From NCBI RefSeq assembly GCF_010730745.1, contig NZ_AP022615.1, positions 3,968,001 through 4,032,000 of the forward strand: 64,000 nucleotides of DNA. Reading direction: 5' to 3'. Position 1 is the first letter of the stretch; each line of letters starts with the position of its first letter. Origin of the DNA: Mycobacterium heidelbergense. Its GTDB lineage: Bacteria; Actinomycetota; Actinomycetes; Mycobacteriales; Mycobacteriaceae. The notes under the pieces were generated by a model that did no database searches, was not told the DNA's origin, and saw only the letters and a list, made by a program, of their open reading frames with translations. This document shows, piece by piece, positions 17,750 to 26,128 of this stretch. Position numbers and translations under genes: made by a program.

Positions 17750-18175
17750 TTGTCCTCCTCGACGCGGTGCGACCCGAACCCGCGGCCCATGTGTCGCGAG
17801 GTCAGTGCGGGTACGGCTGCAAACCAGGTTTGGTGATGGCGCAAGTATCGTGGCTTGACCGGTTCGGCCGCCAGAGCGTACGCCGCCGTCGCGGTGAGTA
17901 GCTACAGCCGATAGGTAAACGGTGGGCAGCCATTCGGCGACAAAGATCAACGCGGCGACGTGCCGGCGCGATGCGTCCGGGGTTGGGATGGCGGACGCCG
18001 AAAGTGCAACTACCGACGCGTTTCCCGAGGCGGGGCATCGGTGGTTGCACCCTCGCGGGACGGCACCGGCCCCGTTACTATTGCCCATACGGTATTTGAT
18101 ACGATTCGCGGGTTCGACCGCCCTTATCCCGCCTGTGCTGCCGACCGCAGCCATCACAGCTTTGAGGTTGAGAAC
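17750..18175. other. Divergent intergenic region between the Mg operon and the thiolase
   Basis: These 426 bases hold the promoters of the leftward MgtE-like/SLC11 operon and the rightward thiolase. A perfect small palindrome CAAACC-A-GGTTTG lies at 17820-17832, about 70 bases upstream of the operon start. I looked for an M-box magnesium riboswitch before the operon and could not recognise its conserved core. A TACGGTATTTGATACGAT stretch near 18089 is AT-richer and promoter-like. Confidence 0.4.
17820..17832. promoter_or_regulatory. Small palindrome upstream of the Mg-transport operon
   Basis: CAAACC, one base, GGTTTG is perfectly symmetric and lies 71 bases before the GTG start of the MgtE-like gene. 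It may be an operator; the regulator is unknown. Confidence 0.3.
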
Positions 18176-19351
18176 ATGGCTACACCCGTGATCGTCGGAG
18201 CCGTCAGGACGGCGATCGGCCGCTCCTTCAAGGGCACGCTGGTCAACACGCCGCCCGAGGCGCTGATCACCACGGTGCTTCCCGAGGTGGTGCGCAGGTC
18301 GGGCGTCGACCCGTCGGCCATCGACGACATCATCTTCGCCGAATCCCATTACGGGGGCGGGGATTTGGCTCGGTATGCCGCCGCCGCGACCGGCATGGAG
18401 GACATTCCCGGGCAGTCGGTGAACCGGCACTGCGCGGGGAGCCTCACCGCCATCGGCAACGCCGCGGCCCAGATCGGGTCGGGGATGGAGCGTGTGCTGA
18501 TCGCCGGCGGCGTGCAGTCGCTGTCGATGACGCCGCTGATGAACCAGCGGATTCCCGGCCCCGAGCTGCAGTTCGAGGAGCGGTGGCTGCCGCCGACGCA
18601 CGTCGAGGCGCCGGACGCGCCCACCAGGGACATGTCGATCACCGTGGGGTGGAACACCGCGCAGGCGGCCGGCATCACGCGCGAGGAGATGGACGCCTGG
18701 GCGGCCCGGTCGCATCAGCGCGCGATCGCGGCCATCGACGCGGGCAAGTTCCTCGACGAGATCGTCCCGCTCAAGATCACCCGGCCCGACGGCACGGTGA
18801 CCGAGTTCTCGGTCGACGAGCATCCCCGCCGCGACACCATCGTCGAGAAACTCGCCGCGCTCAAGGCGCTGCACCCCGAGATCGAGGGCTTCTCGATCAC
18901 GGCCGGCAACAGCAGTGGCACCAACGACGCCGCCGCGGCCGTCGCGCTCGTCGACCGCGGCTACGCCGACGCCGAGAAGCTCGACGTGCTGGCCACGGTC
19001 AAGGCGTGGGCCGCTGTGGGTGTGGCGCCCAGGGACACCGGCCTGGGTGCCGTCAAGGTGATCGGGAAGGTGCTGCAGCGGGCCGGGCTGTCGGTGGACG
19101 ACGTGGCGCTGTGGGAGATCAACGAGGCGTTCGCCTCCGTGCCCATCGCGGCGTGCCGGAAGTACGGCATCGACGAGGACAAGGTGAATTTCTTCGGCAG
19201 CGGCTGCAGCCTCGGGCACCCCATCGCGGCCTCGGGCGCTCGCATGGTCACCACGCTGACCTACGAGCTGGCTCGCCGCGGCGGCGGCATCGGCGTGGCG
19301 GCCATGTGTGCGGGCGGCGGCCAGGGCGGCGCCGTCGTCATCGAGGTCTGA
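18176..19351 (+). CDS. Acetyl-CoA acetyltransferase / thiolase (FadA-like)
   Basis: A 391-residue thiolase. The acyl-accepting Cys86 lies in SVNRHCAGSL, the EINEAFAS motif supplies the Asn/His pocket, and the C-terminal GHPIAASGAR (His) and MCAGGGQGG (base Cys near residue 378) complete the active site. It performs or reverses thiolytic cleavage of 3-ketoacyl-CoA in beta-oxidation. The frame extends upstream; ATG 18176 is chosen because it aligns with the thiolase start (MATPVIVGAVRTAIG) and has a GAGG ribosome site. It appears to be a single-gene unit, with no fadB- or fadE-like partner adjacent. Confidence 0.93.
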   Translation: MATPVIVGAVRTAIGRSFKGTLVNTPPEALITTVLPEVVRRSGVDPSAIDDIIFAESHYGGGDLARYAAAATGMEDIPGQSVNRHCAGSLTAIGNAAAQIGSGMERVLIAGGVQSLSMTPLMNQRIPGPELQFEERWLPPTHVEAPDAPTRDMSITVGWNTAQAAGITREEMDAWAARSHQRAIAAIDAGKFLDEIVPLKITRPDGTVTEFSVDEHPRRDTIVEKLAALKALHPEIEGFSITAGNSSGTNDAAAAVALVDRGYADAEKLDVLATVKAWAAVGVAPRDTGLGAVKVIGKVLQRAGLSVDDVALWEINEAFASVPIAACRKYGIDEDKVNFFGSGCSLGHPIAASGARMVTTLTYELARRGGGIGVAAMCAGGGQGGAVVIEV

Positions 19352-19425
19352 GCGGCGATCGCGAGGTCAGCGGCTGATCGCCGCCAGCCGGTTCAGCAGA
19401 GGGTCGCCGCCATCAGGTCGAGCGG

Positions 19426-20046
19426 TTAGTTGCAGAACGTGTAGCCGATGAATTGGGCGTCGCGGTCGTTGGCGCCCGAATAGTCGACGTAGTGCACCGC
19501 CGGCATCCCGTTGTACTGGGTGTTCATCTTCTGCGCGGCGGGCGGTGGGGGCGCTTTGGGGAACGCCAGGATCATGTCCGCAAAGATCTTCAGGCCCCCC
19601 TGGCAGATGGCGTCGGGCCGCGGCGGCTGCGGATTCCACGCGTGCACGACGACCGGATCGGCGAGCTGATACCCGGTCGCGCAATTCGGGTCGCAGATCT
19701 TGAAAACGGCGGTGCCGGTCCCGTCGGCGCCGTCCGGGCCCCATGAGGTCCATGACATGTCTTGCAGCGCAACGGCTACGCTGGCGCACCCCAAAATGTT
19801 CAGCTTCTTCGGCCGCTCTACCGGCGGGATCGACGGGTTGTAGCAGCCCGGAATGGCGAAGCTGGTCGGCGGCGGCGGGCGGGTAGCGGCCGGGGCCGGA
19901 GCGCTTTCGCGGTCCCGCGCCAGCTTCACCCCGACGAAGGCGAGCGCACCGATCAGCAAAACAGCCAGCACGACGCCGACCACGGGCAGGTGTCCCCGGG
20001 GAAACCGCAACCGGCTCGATGACGAGACGTTGCCGCTCACGTTCAC
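19426..20046 (-). CDS. Membrane-anchored exported protein, unrecognised
   Basis: A 206-residue protein. A cytoplasmic Ser/Arg-rich start is followed by one membrane span at about 20-43 (VVGVVLAVLLIGALAFVGVKLA), a Pro-rich linker (PAPAATRPPPPTS) and an exported globular domain of about 140 residues. That domain has six Cys, at least some in loops (IPGCYNP, NILGCASV, KICDPNCATG, AICQGG, YTFCN), indicating disulfides. The layout resembles mycobacterial anchored proteins of unknown function. The GTG at 20046 is used; an in-frame GTG three codons later is possible. It is divergent from the cysQ-like gene with a tandem repeat in the shared promoter region. Confidence 0.7.
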   Translation of the reverse strand: MNVSGNVSSSSRLRFPRGHLPVVGVVLAVLLIGALAFVGVKLARDRESAPAPAATRPPPPTSFAIPGCYNPSIPPVERPKKLNILGCASVAVALQDMSWTSWGPDGADGTGTAVFKICDPNCATGYQLADPVVVHAWNPQPPRPDAICQGGLKIFADMILAFPKAPPPPAAQKMNTQYNGMPAVHYVDYSGANDRDAQFIGYTFCN

Positions 20047-20118
20047 AAGGTTATGGCAGAAACGTCACACCCGGGTGGCGACGGCCGCCGGAATCGTCGC
20101 ACTGTAAATTTGGTCAAC

Positions 20119-20155
20119 GCAACCAACATATCGAGGCGCAACCAACATATCGAGG
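20119..20155. repeat. Tandem 18-base duplication in a divergent promoter region
   Basis: GCAACCAACATATCGAGG occurs at 20119-20136 and again, identical, at 20138-20155 (19-base period). It ends 15 bases before the cysQ-like start, where it would lie in the mRNA leader or at the promoter. Two in-phase sites on the same face of the helix would suit a regulator; a recent slippage duplication is equally possible. Confidence 0.7.
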
Positions 20156-20169
20156 ATTGTGAGTCGCCG

Positions 20170-20898
20170 ATGAATGACCACGCACTGGCCGCGCGGTTGG
20201 CCACCGAGGCCGGCCGGTTGCTGCTCGGAGTCCGGCAGGAATTCGCCGATGCCGACGTGAGCGAGCGGAAAGCCGCGGGTGACAAGCGATCCCACGACTT
20301 TCTGATGGACGTGCTCGCCAACGAGCGGCCCGGCGACGCGGTGCTGTCCGAGGAAGGCGCCGACGACCCGGCGCGGTTGCGCTCCGAGCGGGTATGGATC
20401 GTCGATCCGCTCGACGGGACCCGCGAGTTCTCCGAGCTGGGGCGCGACGACTGGGCGGTACACGTCGCGCTCTGGCAGGCCGGCGAGCTGGCCGCCGGTG
20501 CGGTGGCGCTGCCGGCGCAGGGCGTCACGTTGGCGACGCCCCGCGTCGATGCGCCCCCGGCCGCCCCGGCCAAGGTGCGCATCGTCGTCTCGCGCACCCG
20601 GCCGCCCGCCATCGCGCTGGCCGTCCGCGACGCCCTGGGCGGCGTCCTGGTGGAAATGGGTTCTGCCGGAGCCAAAGTGGCGTCCATCGTTCAGGGATCG
20701 TCCGACGTGTACGTGCACGCCGGCGGCCAATTCGAATGGGACTCCGCCGCCCCGGTCGCGGTGGCCCGAGCCGCCGGTTTGCATACCTCCCGCATCGACG
20801 GGTCCGCGCTGGCCTACAACCGGCCGGACCCCAAGCTGCCGGATCTGGTGGTCTGCCGTCCCGAGCTTGCCGAGGCGGTGCTCGCGGCCACTCGCTGA
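20170..20898 (+). CDS. cysQ: CysQ-like 3'-phosphoadenosine phosphatase (inositol monophosphatase family)
   Basis: A 242-residue Mg2+-dependent phosphatase of the IMPase fold. Metal ligands are visible as Glu61-Glu62 (LSEEGADD) and WIVDPLDGTREF (Asp79, Asp82). The C-terminal motif GGQFEWDSAAPVAVARAAG gives the third aspartate. CysQ-type enzymes remove the 3'-phosphate from PAP/PAPS and so tune sulfate assimilation; some also accept inositol or fructose bisphosphates. M. tuberculosis CysQ (Rv2131c) is similar in length and motifs. ATG 20170 is chosen as it begins the conserved LAARLATEAGRLLL helix. Confidence 0.8.
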   Translation: MNDHALAARLATEAGRLLLGVRQEFADADVSERKAAGDKRSHDFLMDVLANERPGDAVLSEEGADDPARLRSERVWIVDPLDGTREFSELGRDDWAVHVALWQAGELAAGAVALPAQGVTLATPRVDAPPAAPAKVRIVVSRTRPPAIALAVRDALGGVLVEMGSAGAKVASIVQGSSDVYVHAGGQFEWDSAAPVAVARAAGLHTSRIDGSALAYNRPDPKLPDLVVCRPELAEAVLAATR

Positions 20899-20914
20899 CC
20901 GCGGATCGGCTCGG

Positions 20915-21361
20915 TCACCTTCGCGGGCGGCGCCGGCGTCCCCCGGCGTCGTCTGCCCATTCCTTCTCGATCCGTCCGATCTCGAGCGAGAGCAGCATGA
21001 GAGTCGGGTTGTCACAATGGACTTCATGGGCGGTGCGGAATTTCGCCGCTTCGCCGGCGCTCGGCAGGTACGGCCGCAAGCCCTCGAACCACTCGTCGCC
21101 GACGACGTTGGGCGGCTCGCCATCGCGGGGTCCGCAGGCCCACTGCCGGTAGGCGTCCCGCGCCTCGGCCAGGCCGCTCCGCCACCGTTGGACCGCGTCG
21201 CGGCGTTGCGAATGCAGCTGCATCTTCAGCTGGTGCTTATTGTTGTTGCTTTCCAGCATCCCCGGGAGCAGGGTATCGGCGGCCGACCGCGCAACGCCGG
21301 CGATGCCCACGGCCGACGCACCCACGACCGTACCCATGAGGCCCATCATCACCATGTCCAT
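20915..21361 (-). CDS. Hypothetical protein with N-terminal membrane segment
   Basis: A protein of about 148 residues if started at ATG 21361 (MDMVMMGLMGTVVGASAVG). The start is hydrophobic and Gly/Ala-rich, like a membrane or signal segment, followed by a charged helical region (HQLKMQLHSQRRDAVQRWRS, EARDAYRQW) and ending with basic residues. No family was recognised. The frame continues upstream to 21496, so a longer protein is possible; no good ribosome site decides the start. It lies 16 bases from the convergent cysQ-like stop. Confidence 0.5.
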   Translation of the reverse strand: MDMVMMGLMGTVVGASAVGIAGVARSAADTLLPGMLESNNNKHQLKMQLHSQRRDAVQRWRSGLAEARDAYRQWACGPRDGEPPNVVGDEWFEGLRPYLPSAGEAAKFRTAHEVHCDNPTLMLLSLEIGRIEKEWADDAGGRRRRPRR

Positions 21362-21489
21362 GCGCTGATCGTTGCATCCGGGGGCGCCTGACAACAACGA
21401 AACGACGCGTTCAGCGCGGCGCGGTGGGGCCCGTGGCCGACGGCACCGAGACCCGTTGCGCAGGGCCAAGGTCGGCCTCCCGCGCCCGG

Positions 21490-22404
21490 TCAGCACCCGT
21501 CAGCGCAGGCCTGCTGCCAGGCCAGAACGCGTTCGGCCAGTTCGGGTCCGGCGTCTTCCTGGATGAAGTGGCTGGCGTTGATGCGGGCGTGCGGCTGGCC
21601 GGCCGCGCCGGGGATGTGCTGGATCAGGGGACGGTCCCCCCGCCCGAGAATGGGGTCGCGGGCTCCGAAGATGGCCAGGAAGGGCTTCTCCCAGCGGCCC
21701 AGCGCGTCCCACGCCGCCCGATTGGCCGGAATCGCCGGATCGTCGGGTGAGGTCGGCACCAACTGGGGAAACGCCCGGGCCCCGGCCTGATACGCCTTGT
21801 CCGGGTACGGCGCGTCGTAGCCCGCCCGCACCTTGGGGGGGACCCTGCGGACGGTGCCGGCGGCGACGATGCGGCCGGCGGGCAGCACGGGGGAGTAGCG
21901 CGCAAAGGCCCGCCACGCGTAGAAGGCGGGAGGCGTGCGCCGCTGGGCCGTGGGAAGAAAACCATTCGCCACCACCAGGCGCGCGATCCGGTCACCCTGC
22001 TCGGCCGCGATGCGCAGGCCGATCAGGGATCCCCAGTCCTGCACGAACAGCGTCACGTCCTTCAGGTTGAGGCGCTCGAACCACGAGCTCACCCACTCGA
22101 CGTGCCGCAGATAGGTGTAATCGCCGATCCGGCCGGGCTTGTCGGAGCGGCCGAAACCGATCAGGTCGGGCGCGAGCACCCGGTTCCCGGCGTCGGCCAG
22201 CGGGGGAATCATCGTGCGGTACAGGTAGCTCCACGTGGGCTCGCCGTGCAGGAGCACGATCGGCGGCCCATCGGCCGGCCCCTCGTCGAGGAAGTGCATC
22301 CGCAGCGGCTCGGTGTCGCGTGCCGCCACGTCTATGTAGTTCGCTACGAACGGATAGCCCTCCAAATTTTCGAATCGGGAGTCTGGGGTTCGCAGCACAT
22401 GCAT
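21490..22404 (-). CDS. Haloalkane dehalogenase
   Basis: A 304-residue alpha/beta-hydrolase that splits carbon-halogen bonds with water. The nucleophile Asp123 lies in LFVQDWGSLIG, the oxyanion/halide motif is LLHGEPTWSYLYR, and the catalytic His is in NASHFIQED near the C-terminus. ADLIGFG-type sequence (LAPDLIGFGRSDKP) is present. It matches the Rv2296/DhmA-type enzymes of mycobacteria. Start ATG 22404 has GGAGGAGC upstream. It follows the MalY-like gene in the same direction, as Rv2294-Rv2296 do in M. tuberculosis, except that the intervening Rv2295 homologue is absent. Confidence 0.92.
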   Translation of the reverse strand: MHVLRTPDSRFENLEGYPFVANYIDVAARDTEPLRMHFLDEGPADGPPIVLLHGEPTWSYLYRTMIPPLADAGNRVLAPDLIGFGRSDKPGRIGDYTYLRHVEWVSSWFERLNLKDVTLFVQDWGSLIGLRIAAEQGDRIARLVVANGFLPTAQRRTPPAFYAWRAFARYSPVLPAGRIVAAGTVRRVPPKVRAGYDAPYPDKAYQAGARAFPQLVPTSPDDPAIPANRAAWDALGRWEKPFLAIFGARDPILGRGDRPLIQHIPGAAGQPHARINASHFIQEDAGPELAERVLAWQQACADGC

Positions 22405-22473
22405 ATTCAGCTCCTCCGGGGCGGGCACCTTTGCAAGCCTCTCTCCGCGGCGCGATTTCGTCCAGTGCGAGAT

Positions 22474-23670
22474 TCACGCGGCGGCGAGGGCCCGGCCCAT
22501 CCGTGATATCGCCTCGACGAGGATGGCTTGCGAGGTCGCGAAGTTCAACCGCACATGGCCCGCCCCGCCGGTTCCGAAGACGTGACCGGAGCTGAGCGCG
22601 ACGCGGGCGTGATCGAGAAACCAGCGCGCCGGACCCGACATGTCGGCGACCACCGCAAGCCCGTCGGCGGCCTCTTCGTCGAAGCCGAGATCGCGACAAT
22701 CGAGCCACGCCAGGTAAGTTCCCTGCGGCCGTTGATATTTCACTCCGGGAAGGTGCTCGGCGACCAGATCGCCCAGCAGGTCCCGGTTCCCGTCGAGGCC
22801 ACGCAGCAGCGTGTCGAGCCAATCGCCACCGGTCCGAAAGGCTTCGGCGTGGGCGATGACCCCCAGGTGGCTGGGGCCGTGGCCGACCTCCTCCGGCATC
22901 CGGCGAAGGTCCGCGGCCGCCTCCGGGCCGGCAATGGCCAGCGCGGCCTTCAGCCCGGAAAGGTTCCAGGCCTTCGAGGCGGAAGTCAGGGCGAGGGCGT
23001 CCTCGGCACCCGGCACGGTCAGGTACGGGGTGAACCGCGACCCCGACAAGACGACCGGCGCGTGAATCTCGTCCGACACCACCCGGACACCGAACCGGCG
23101 GGCGAGCTCGGCAACCCCGCGCAGCTCGTCGACGGTGTGCACCGATCCCGTCGGGTTGTGCGGATTGCACAACAGGTATGCGACCTTCCCACCCGAAGCG
23201 CCGGCGCGCGCGAACGCTTCCCGTAAGGAGCCCAAGTCAATTCGGCCGTCGACGCCCAGGGGCGCCTCGATCACCCGGCGGTCGTCGTGAGACACGAACG
23301 CGTAGAACGGGGCGTACACCGGGGGGTTGACGATGACGGCGTCACCGCGGTCGGTGACCAGCCGCAGCATCTCGACGGCGCCGAGCATGACATCGGGAAC
23401 GACGGCCGTGCGGCCGACCTGCAGGTCGTGCCATTGCCAACGCCGGGAAGCGAATTCAGCGACCGCTTCGGCAAGGGCGGTGCCGTAAGGATATCCGGTG
23501 TCACCGATGTCGACGGCCCTGCGGAGGGCCTCGGCCACCGTCGGCGCCAGGTTGACGTCCATCTCGGCGACCCACAGCGGCAACACGTCGGCCGGGTGCG
23601 CACGCCATTTCATGCTGGTGCGGAGCCGCAGCTGCGGCAGCGTGAGTTCCTCGAGCGGATTAAACGTCAC
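22474..23670 (-). CDS. MalY/PatB-type PLP aminotransferase / C-S lyase
   Basis: A 398-residue fold-type I PLP enzyme, homologous to M. tuberculosis Rv2294. The PLP-binding lysine lies in LTSASKAWNLSGLKAA around residue 230; VSDEIHAPVVLSG holds the Asp that contacts the pyridine nitrogen; YLLCNPHNPTG is the Asn-Pro substrate loop; VRLNFATS carries the C-terminal arginine. MalY/PatB proteins cleave cystathionine to homocysteine, pyruvate and ammonia, and some also act as regulators. It is the first gene of a leftward pair with the haloalkane dehalogenase (69-base gap) and is divergent from the flavin oxidoreductase. Confidence 0.9.
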   Translation of the reverse strand: MTFNPLEELTLPQLRLRTSMKWRAHPADVLPLWVAEMDVNLAPTVAEALRRAVDIGDTGYPYGTALAEAVAEFASRRWQWHDLQVGRTAVVPDVMLGAVEMLRLVTDRGDAVIVNPPVYAPFYAFVSHDDRRVIEAPLGVDGRIDLGSLREAFARAGASGGKVAYLLCNPHNPTGSVHTVDELRGVAELARRFGVRVVSDEIHAPVVLSGSRFTPYLTVPGAEDALALTSASKAWNLSGLKAALAIAGPEAAADLRRMPEEVGHGPSHLGVIAHAEAFRTGGDWLDTLLRGLDGNRDLLGDLVAEHLPGVKYQRPQGTYLAWLDCRDLGFDEEAADGLAVVADMSGPARWFLDHARVALSSGHVFGTGGAGHVRLNFATSQAILVEAISRMGRALAAA

Positions 23671-23862
23671 CCCGGCAGATTAAGCCGTCGCGGACGGGGT
23701 CCGACTCGCGCGGTGACGAATGCGCGCTTCGGCCGCCGTCGGCGCCGTCGGGGCCGGTGCCCGACAACCGTGCCGCGGCACGTGTTTTGACCAAACGTTG
23801 ACGCGGATCTCGGACCGGACGTAGCGTACGGGGACAAATCTTAGGTCACCGAGGAGCTGGGT

Positions 23863-24855
23863 GTGTTCACGCTGCGCTTCGACATGCGTGCCCCGTCGTG
23901 GGGGGCGCCCCCGGCCGCCCTGTACGCCGCGGTGCCCGAGATGTGCGGGTGGGCCGAGGACCACGGAGGAATCGCCGGCGTCTTCTGCGAGCATCACGGG
24001 TCCGAGGACGGCTACCTGCCGTCCCCGTTTTTGTTGGCGTCGGCGGTGGCCTCGCGCACGCAGCGTCTGGCGCTCAGCCTGATCCTGATCCTTCCGTTCT
24101 ACGAACCCGTACGACTCGCGGAGGACATGGCGGTCCTCGACCTGATCAGCGGCGGGCGGGCGTCGTACATCCTGGCCCTGGGGTACCGGCCGGAGGAATT
24201 CGAGCACTTCGGGTTGGCGCTGCGGGATCGCGGCCGGCTCGCCGACGAGAAGCTCGCGCTGCTGCGCCGCCTGCTCGCCGGCGAGACCGTCGTCGAAGAC
24301 GGGCGGCGGATCATGGTGACACCGCGCCCGCGGACCGCCGGCGGGCCGGGGCTGACGTGGGGCGGCGGAAGCGTGGCGGCGGCCCGGCGGGCGGGCCGAT
24401 ACGGCCTGGGCCTGTTGGCGAACGCCAATGTCCCGGGCATGTCGGAGGCCTACGAGGCCGCCTGCCGCGAGCACGGCCATCAGCCCGGGCCCACGCTGCT
24501 CCCCGACCGCGGCCACCCGTCCGTGGTCTTTGTCGCCGACGACGTGGAGCGGGCCTGGTCGGAGCTGGGCGAGTATCTGCTCCATGACGCGCGAACCTAT
24601 GCCGAGTGGAATCCCGGCAACCAGATCTCGGCGGGTTTCTCGCACGTAGAAACCGTTGCCGAGCTGCGCGAGGCCGCGGCGTCGCACGTGATCATTTCTG
24701 TGCCCGAGGCGATTTCGCGCGTTCGCGCCGGCCAGGTGCTCAACCTGGCGCCATTGTGCGGCGGGCTGCCGCCGGACGTCGCGTGGCCCTATCTCGAGCG
24801 CGTGGGCGACGTCGTGTTGCCTGAGGCCCTGTCGGAAAGAAAGACACCGCTATGA
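23863..24855 (+). CDS. LLM-class (luciferase-like) flavin or F420 oxidoreductase
   Basis: A 330-residue TIM-barrel protein of the bacterial luciferase superfamily. Family marks are FCEHHGSEDGYLPSPFLLAS, LPFYEPVRLAEDMAVLDLIS and the GRASYILALGYRPEEFEHFG block, followed by LTWGGGSVAAARRAGRYGLG near the cofactor phosphate. Mycobacterial members use either FMN or F420, and the sequence alone does not decide. The GTG start has GAGGAG nearby. Its stop overlaps the following cytochrome P450 start by four bases (ATGA), so the pair is almost certainly one pathway step, perhaps successive oxidations of the same lipid or sterol-like substrate. Confidence 0.85.
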   Translation: MFTLRFDMRAPSWGAPPAALYAAVPEMCGWAEDHGGIAGVFCEHHGSEDGYLPSPFLLASAVASRTQRLALSLILILPFYEPVRLAEDMAVLDLISGGRASYILALGYRPEEFEHFGLALRDRGRLADEKLALLRRLLAGETVVEDGRRIMVTPRPRTAGGPGLTWGGGSVAAARRAGRYGLGLLANANVPGMSEAYEAACREHGHQPGPTLLPDRGHPSVVFVADDVERAWSELGEYLLHDARTYAEWNPGNQISAGFSHVETVAELREAAASHVIISVPEAISRVRAGQVLNLAPLCGGLPPDVAWPYLERVGDVVLPEALSERKTPL

Positions 24856-26048
24856 CCGGGACAAGCACGGCCGAGGTTTATTACGACCCGTTCGATTTCG
24901 ACATCGACGACGACCCGTATCCGATCTGGCGGAGGCTGCGCGACGAAGCCCCGCTGTATTACAACGACAAATACGACTTCTACGCGCTCAGCCGCTACGA
25001 GGACGTCTCGCGCGGGCTGATGAACTTCGACACCTACCGGTCGGGCCGTGGCACCACCATGGACATCATCATGAGCGGCATCGACGTTCCGCCCGGCGTC
25101 ATCCTCTTCGAGGACCCGCCGATCCACGACGTTCATCGCCATGTGCTCTCGAAGGTTTTCACGCCGCGGCGCATGGAGGCGATCGAGCCCCTCACGCGCG
25201 CGTTCTGTGCGCGTGCCCTTGACCCGCTGGTGGGCTCGGGACGGTTCGACTTCGTCGAGAACCTCGGCGCGATGGTCCCGATGCGTACCATCGGCTACCT
25301 GCTGGGCATCCCCGAAGACGATCAGGAAGCGATCCGCGACCGGGGCGGCAGTCAACTCACGCTGAAGGAGGGCACGTTTCGGGCCGTGCCGCAGGACTTT
25401 CTGGAGCACAGCCACGAGATGTTCTCCAACTACATCGACTGGCGGGTGGAGCATCCCTCCGACGATCTGATGACGCAGTTGCTCAACGCCGAGGTCGACG
25501 ACGACGGGGCGACGCGGCGGCTGACCAGGTCCGAGGTGCTGCTCTACACCAGCATGATCGCCGGCGCGGGCAACGAGACGACGACCCGTCTGATCGGCTT
25601 CATCGGCCAACTCCTGGCCGAGCACCCCGACCAGCGCCGCCAGATCGTGGCCGACCCGTCGCTGATTCCGATGGCCATCGAGGAGGTCTTGCGCTACGAG
25701 GCGCCGTCGCCGGTGCAGGCGCGCTACGTCGCCCGCGACGTCGAATGCCATGGCACCGCGGTTCCCGAGGGCTCGATCATGTTGTTGCTCAACGGATCCG
25801 CCAACCGCGACGAGCGCAGGTATCCCGATGGGGAGGGATTCGACATCCATCGCGGCGCCACCCATCTCAGCTTCGGCCATGGGCTGCACTTCTGCCTGGG
25901 GTCGGCGTTGGCCCGCATGCAGGCGCGGGTGGCGCTGGAGGAGGTCATCATGCGCTGGCCGGACTGGGAGGTCGACTACGCCAACGCCAGCAAGGCGCAC
26001 ACGTCGAGCGTGCGGGGATGGGCGAAGCTCCCCGTCATCACCGGTTAA
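24852..26048 (+). CDS. Cytochrome P450, coupled to LLM oxidoreductase
   Basis: A 398-residue soluble bacterial P450. The heme Cys lies in FGHGLHFCLGSALARMQ (near residue 352); the I-helix motif is AGAGNETTTRL, with the Glu-Thr pair common in mycobacterial P450s; the ExxR motif is within EEVLRYEAPSP; and the NxxAxRDExRY-type meander region is present (NGSANRDERRYPDG). It hydroxylates an organic substrate with O2 and electrons from ferredoxin. I cannot assign a CYP family number. It is translationally coupled to the LLM oxidoreductase upstream. No ferredoxin gene is adjacent. Confidence 0.93.
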   Translation: MTGTSTAEVYYDPFDFDIDDDPYPIWRRLRDEAPLYYNDKYDFYALSRYEDVSRGLMNFDTYRSGRGTTMDIIMSGIDVPPGVILFEDPPIHDVHRHVLSKVFTPRRMEAIEPLTRAFCARALDPLVGSGRFDFVENLGAMVPMRTIGYLLGIPEDDQEAIRDRGGSQLTLKEGTFRAVPQDFLEHSHEMFSNYIDWRVEHPSDDLMTQLLNAEVDDDGATRRLTRSEVLLYTSMIAGAGNETTTRLIGFIGQLLAEHPDQRRQIVADPSLIPMAIEEVLRYEAPSPVQARYVARDVECHGTAVPEGSIMLLLNGSANRDERRYPDGEGFDIHRGATHLSFGHGLHFCLGSALARMQARVALEEVIMRWPDWEVDYANASKAHTSSVRGWAKLPVITG

Positions 26049-26071
26049 AGCGAGCTGGTTCATCCTCGAAC

Positions 26072-26117
26072 GTCACGCTGGCGTGACGCCCGCTTTCGAG
26101 CGTCACGCCAGCGTGAC
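26072..26117. repeat. Double palindrome between convergent genes (terminator or dispersed repeat)
   Basis: GTCACGCTGGCGTGAC (26072-26087) and GTCACGCCAGCGTGAC (26102-26117) are each near-perfect palindromes and are reverse complements of each other, so the region can fold either as two small hairpins or as one 16-base-pair stem with a 14-base loop. The flanks TCGAACG and TCGAGCG also repeat with a 30-base period. It lies between the 3' ends of the P450 and the alpha/beta-hydrolase genes, where a two-way terminator would be expected, though no U-tract follows. Confidence 0.65.
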
Positions 26118-26128
26118 ATGCGACGGCG

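Noticed and set aside
17750..18175. Possible M-box magnesium riboswitch before the MgtE-like gene
   Set aside because: I could not find the conserved core segments. A covariance-model search (Rfam RF00380) would decide.
17960..18175. 72-codon upstream extension of the thiolase
   Set aside because: No thiolase has such an extension, and ATG 18176 starts the conserved sequence with its own ribosome site.
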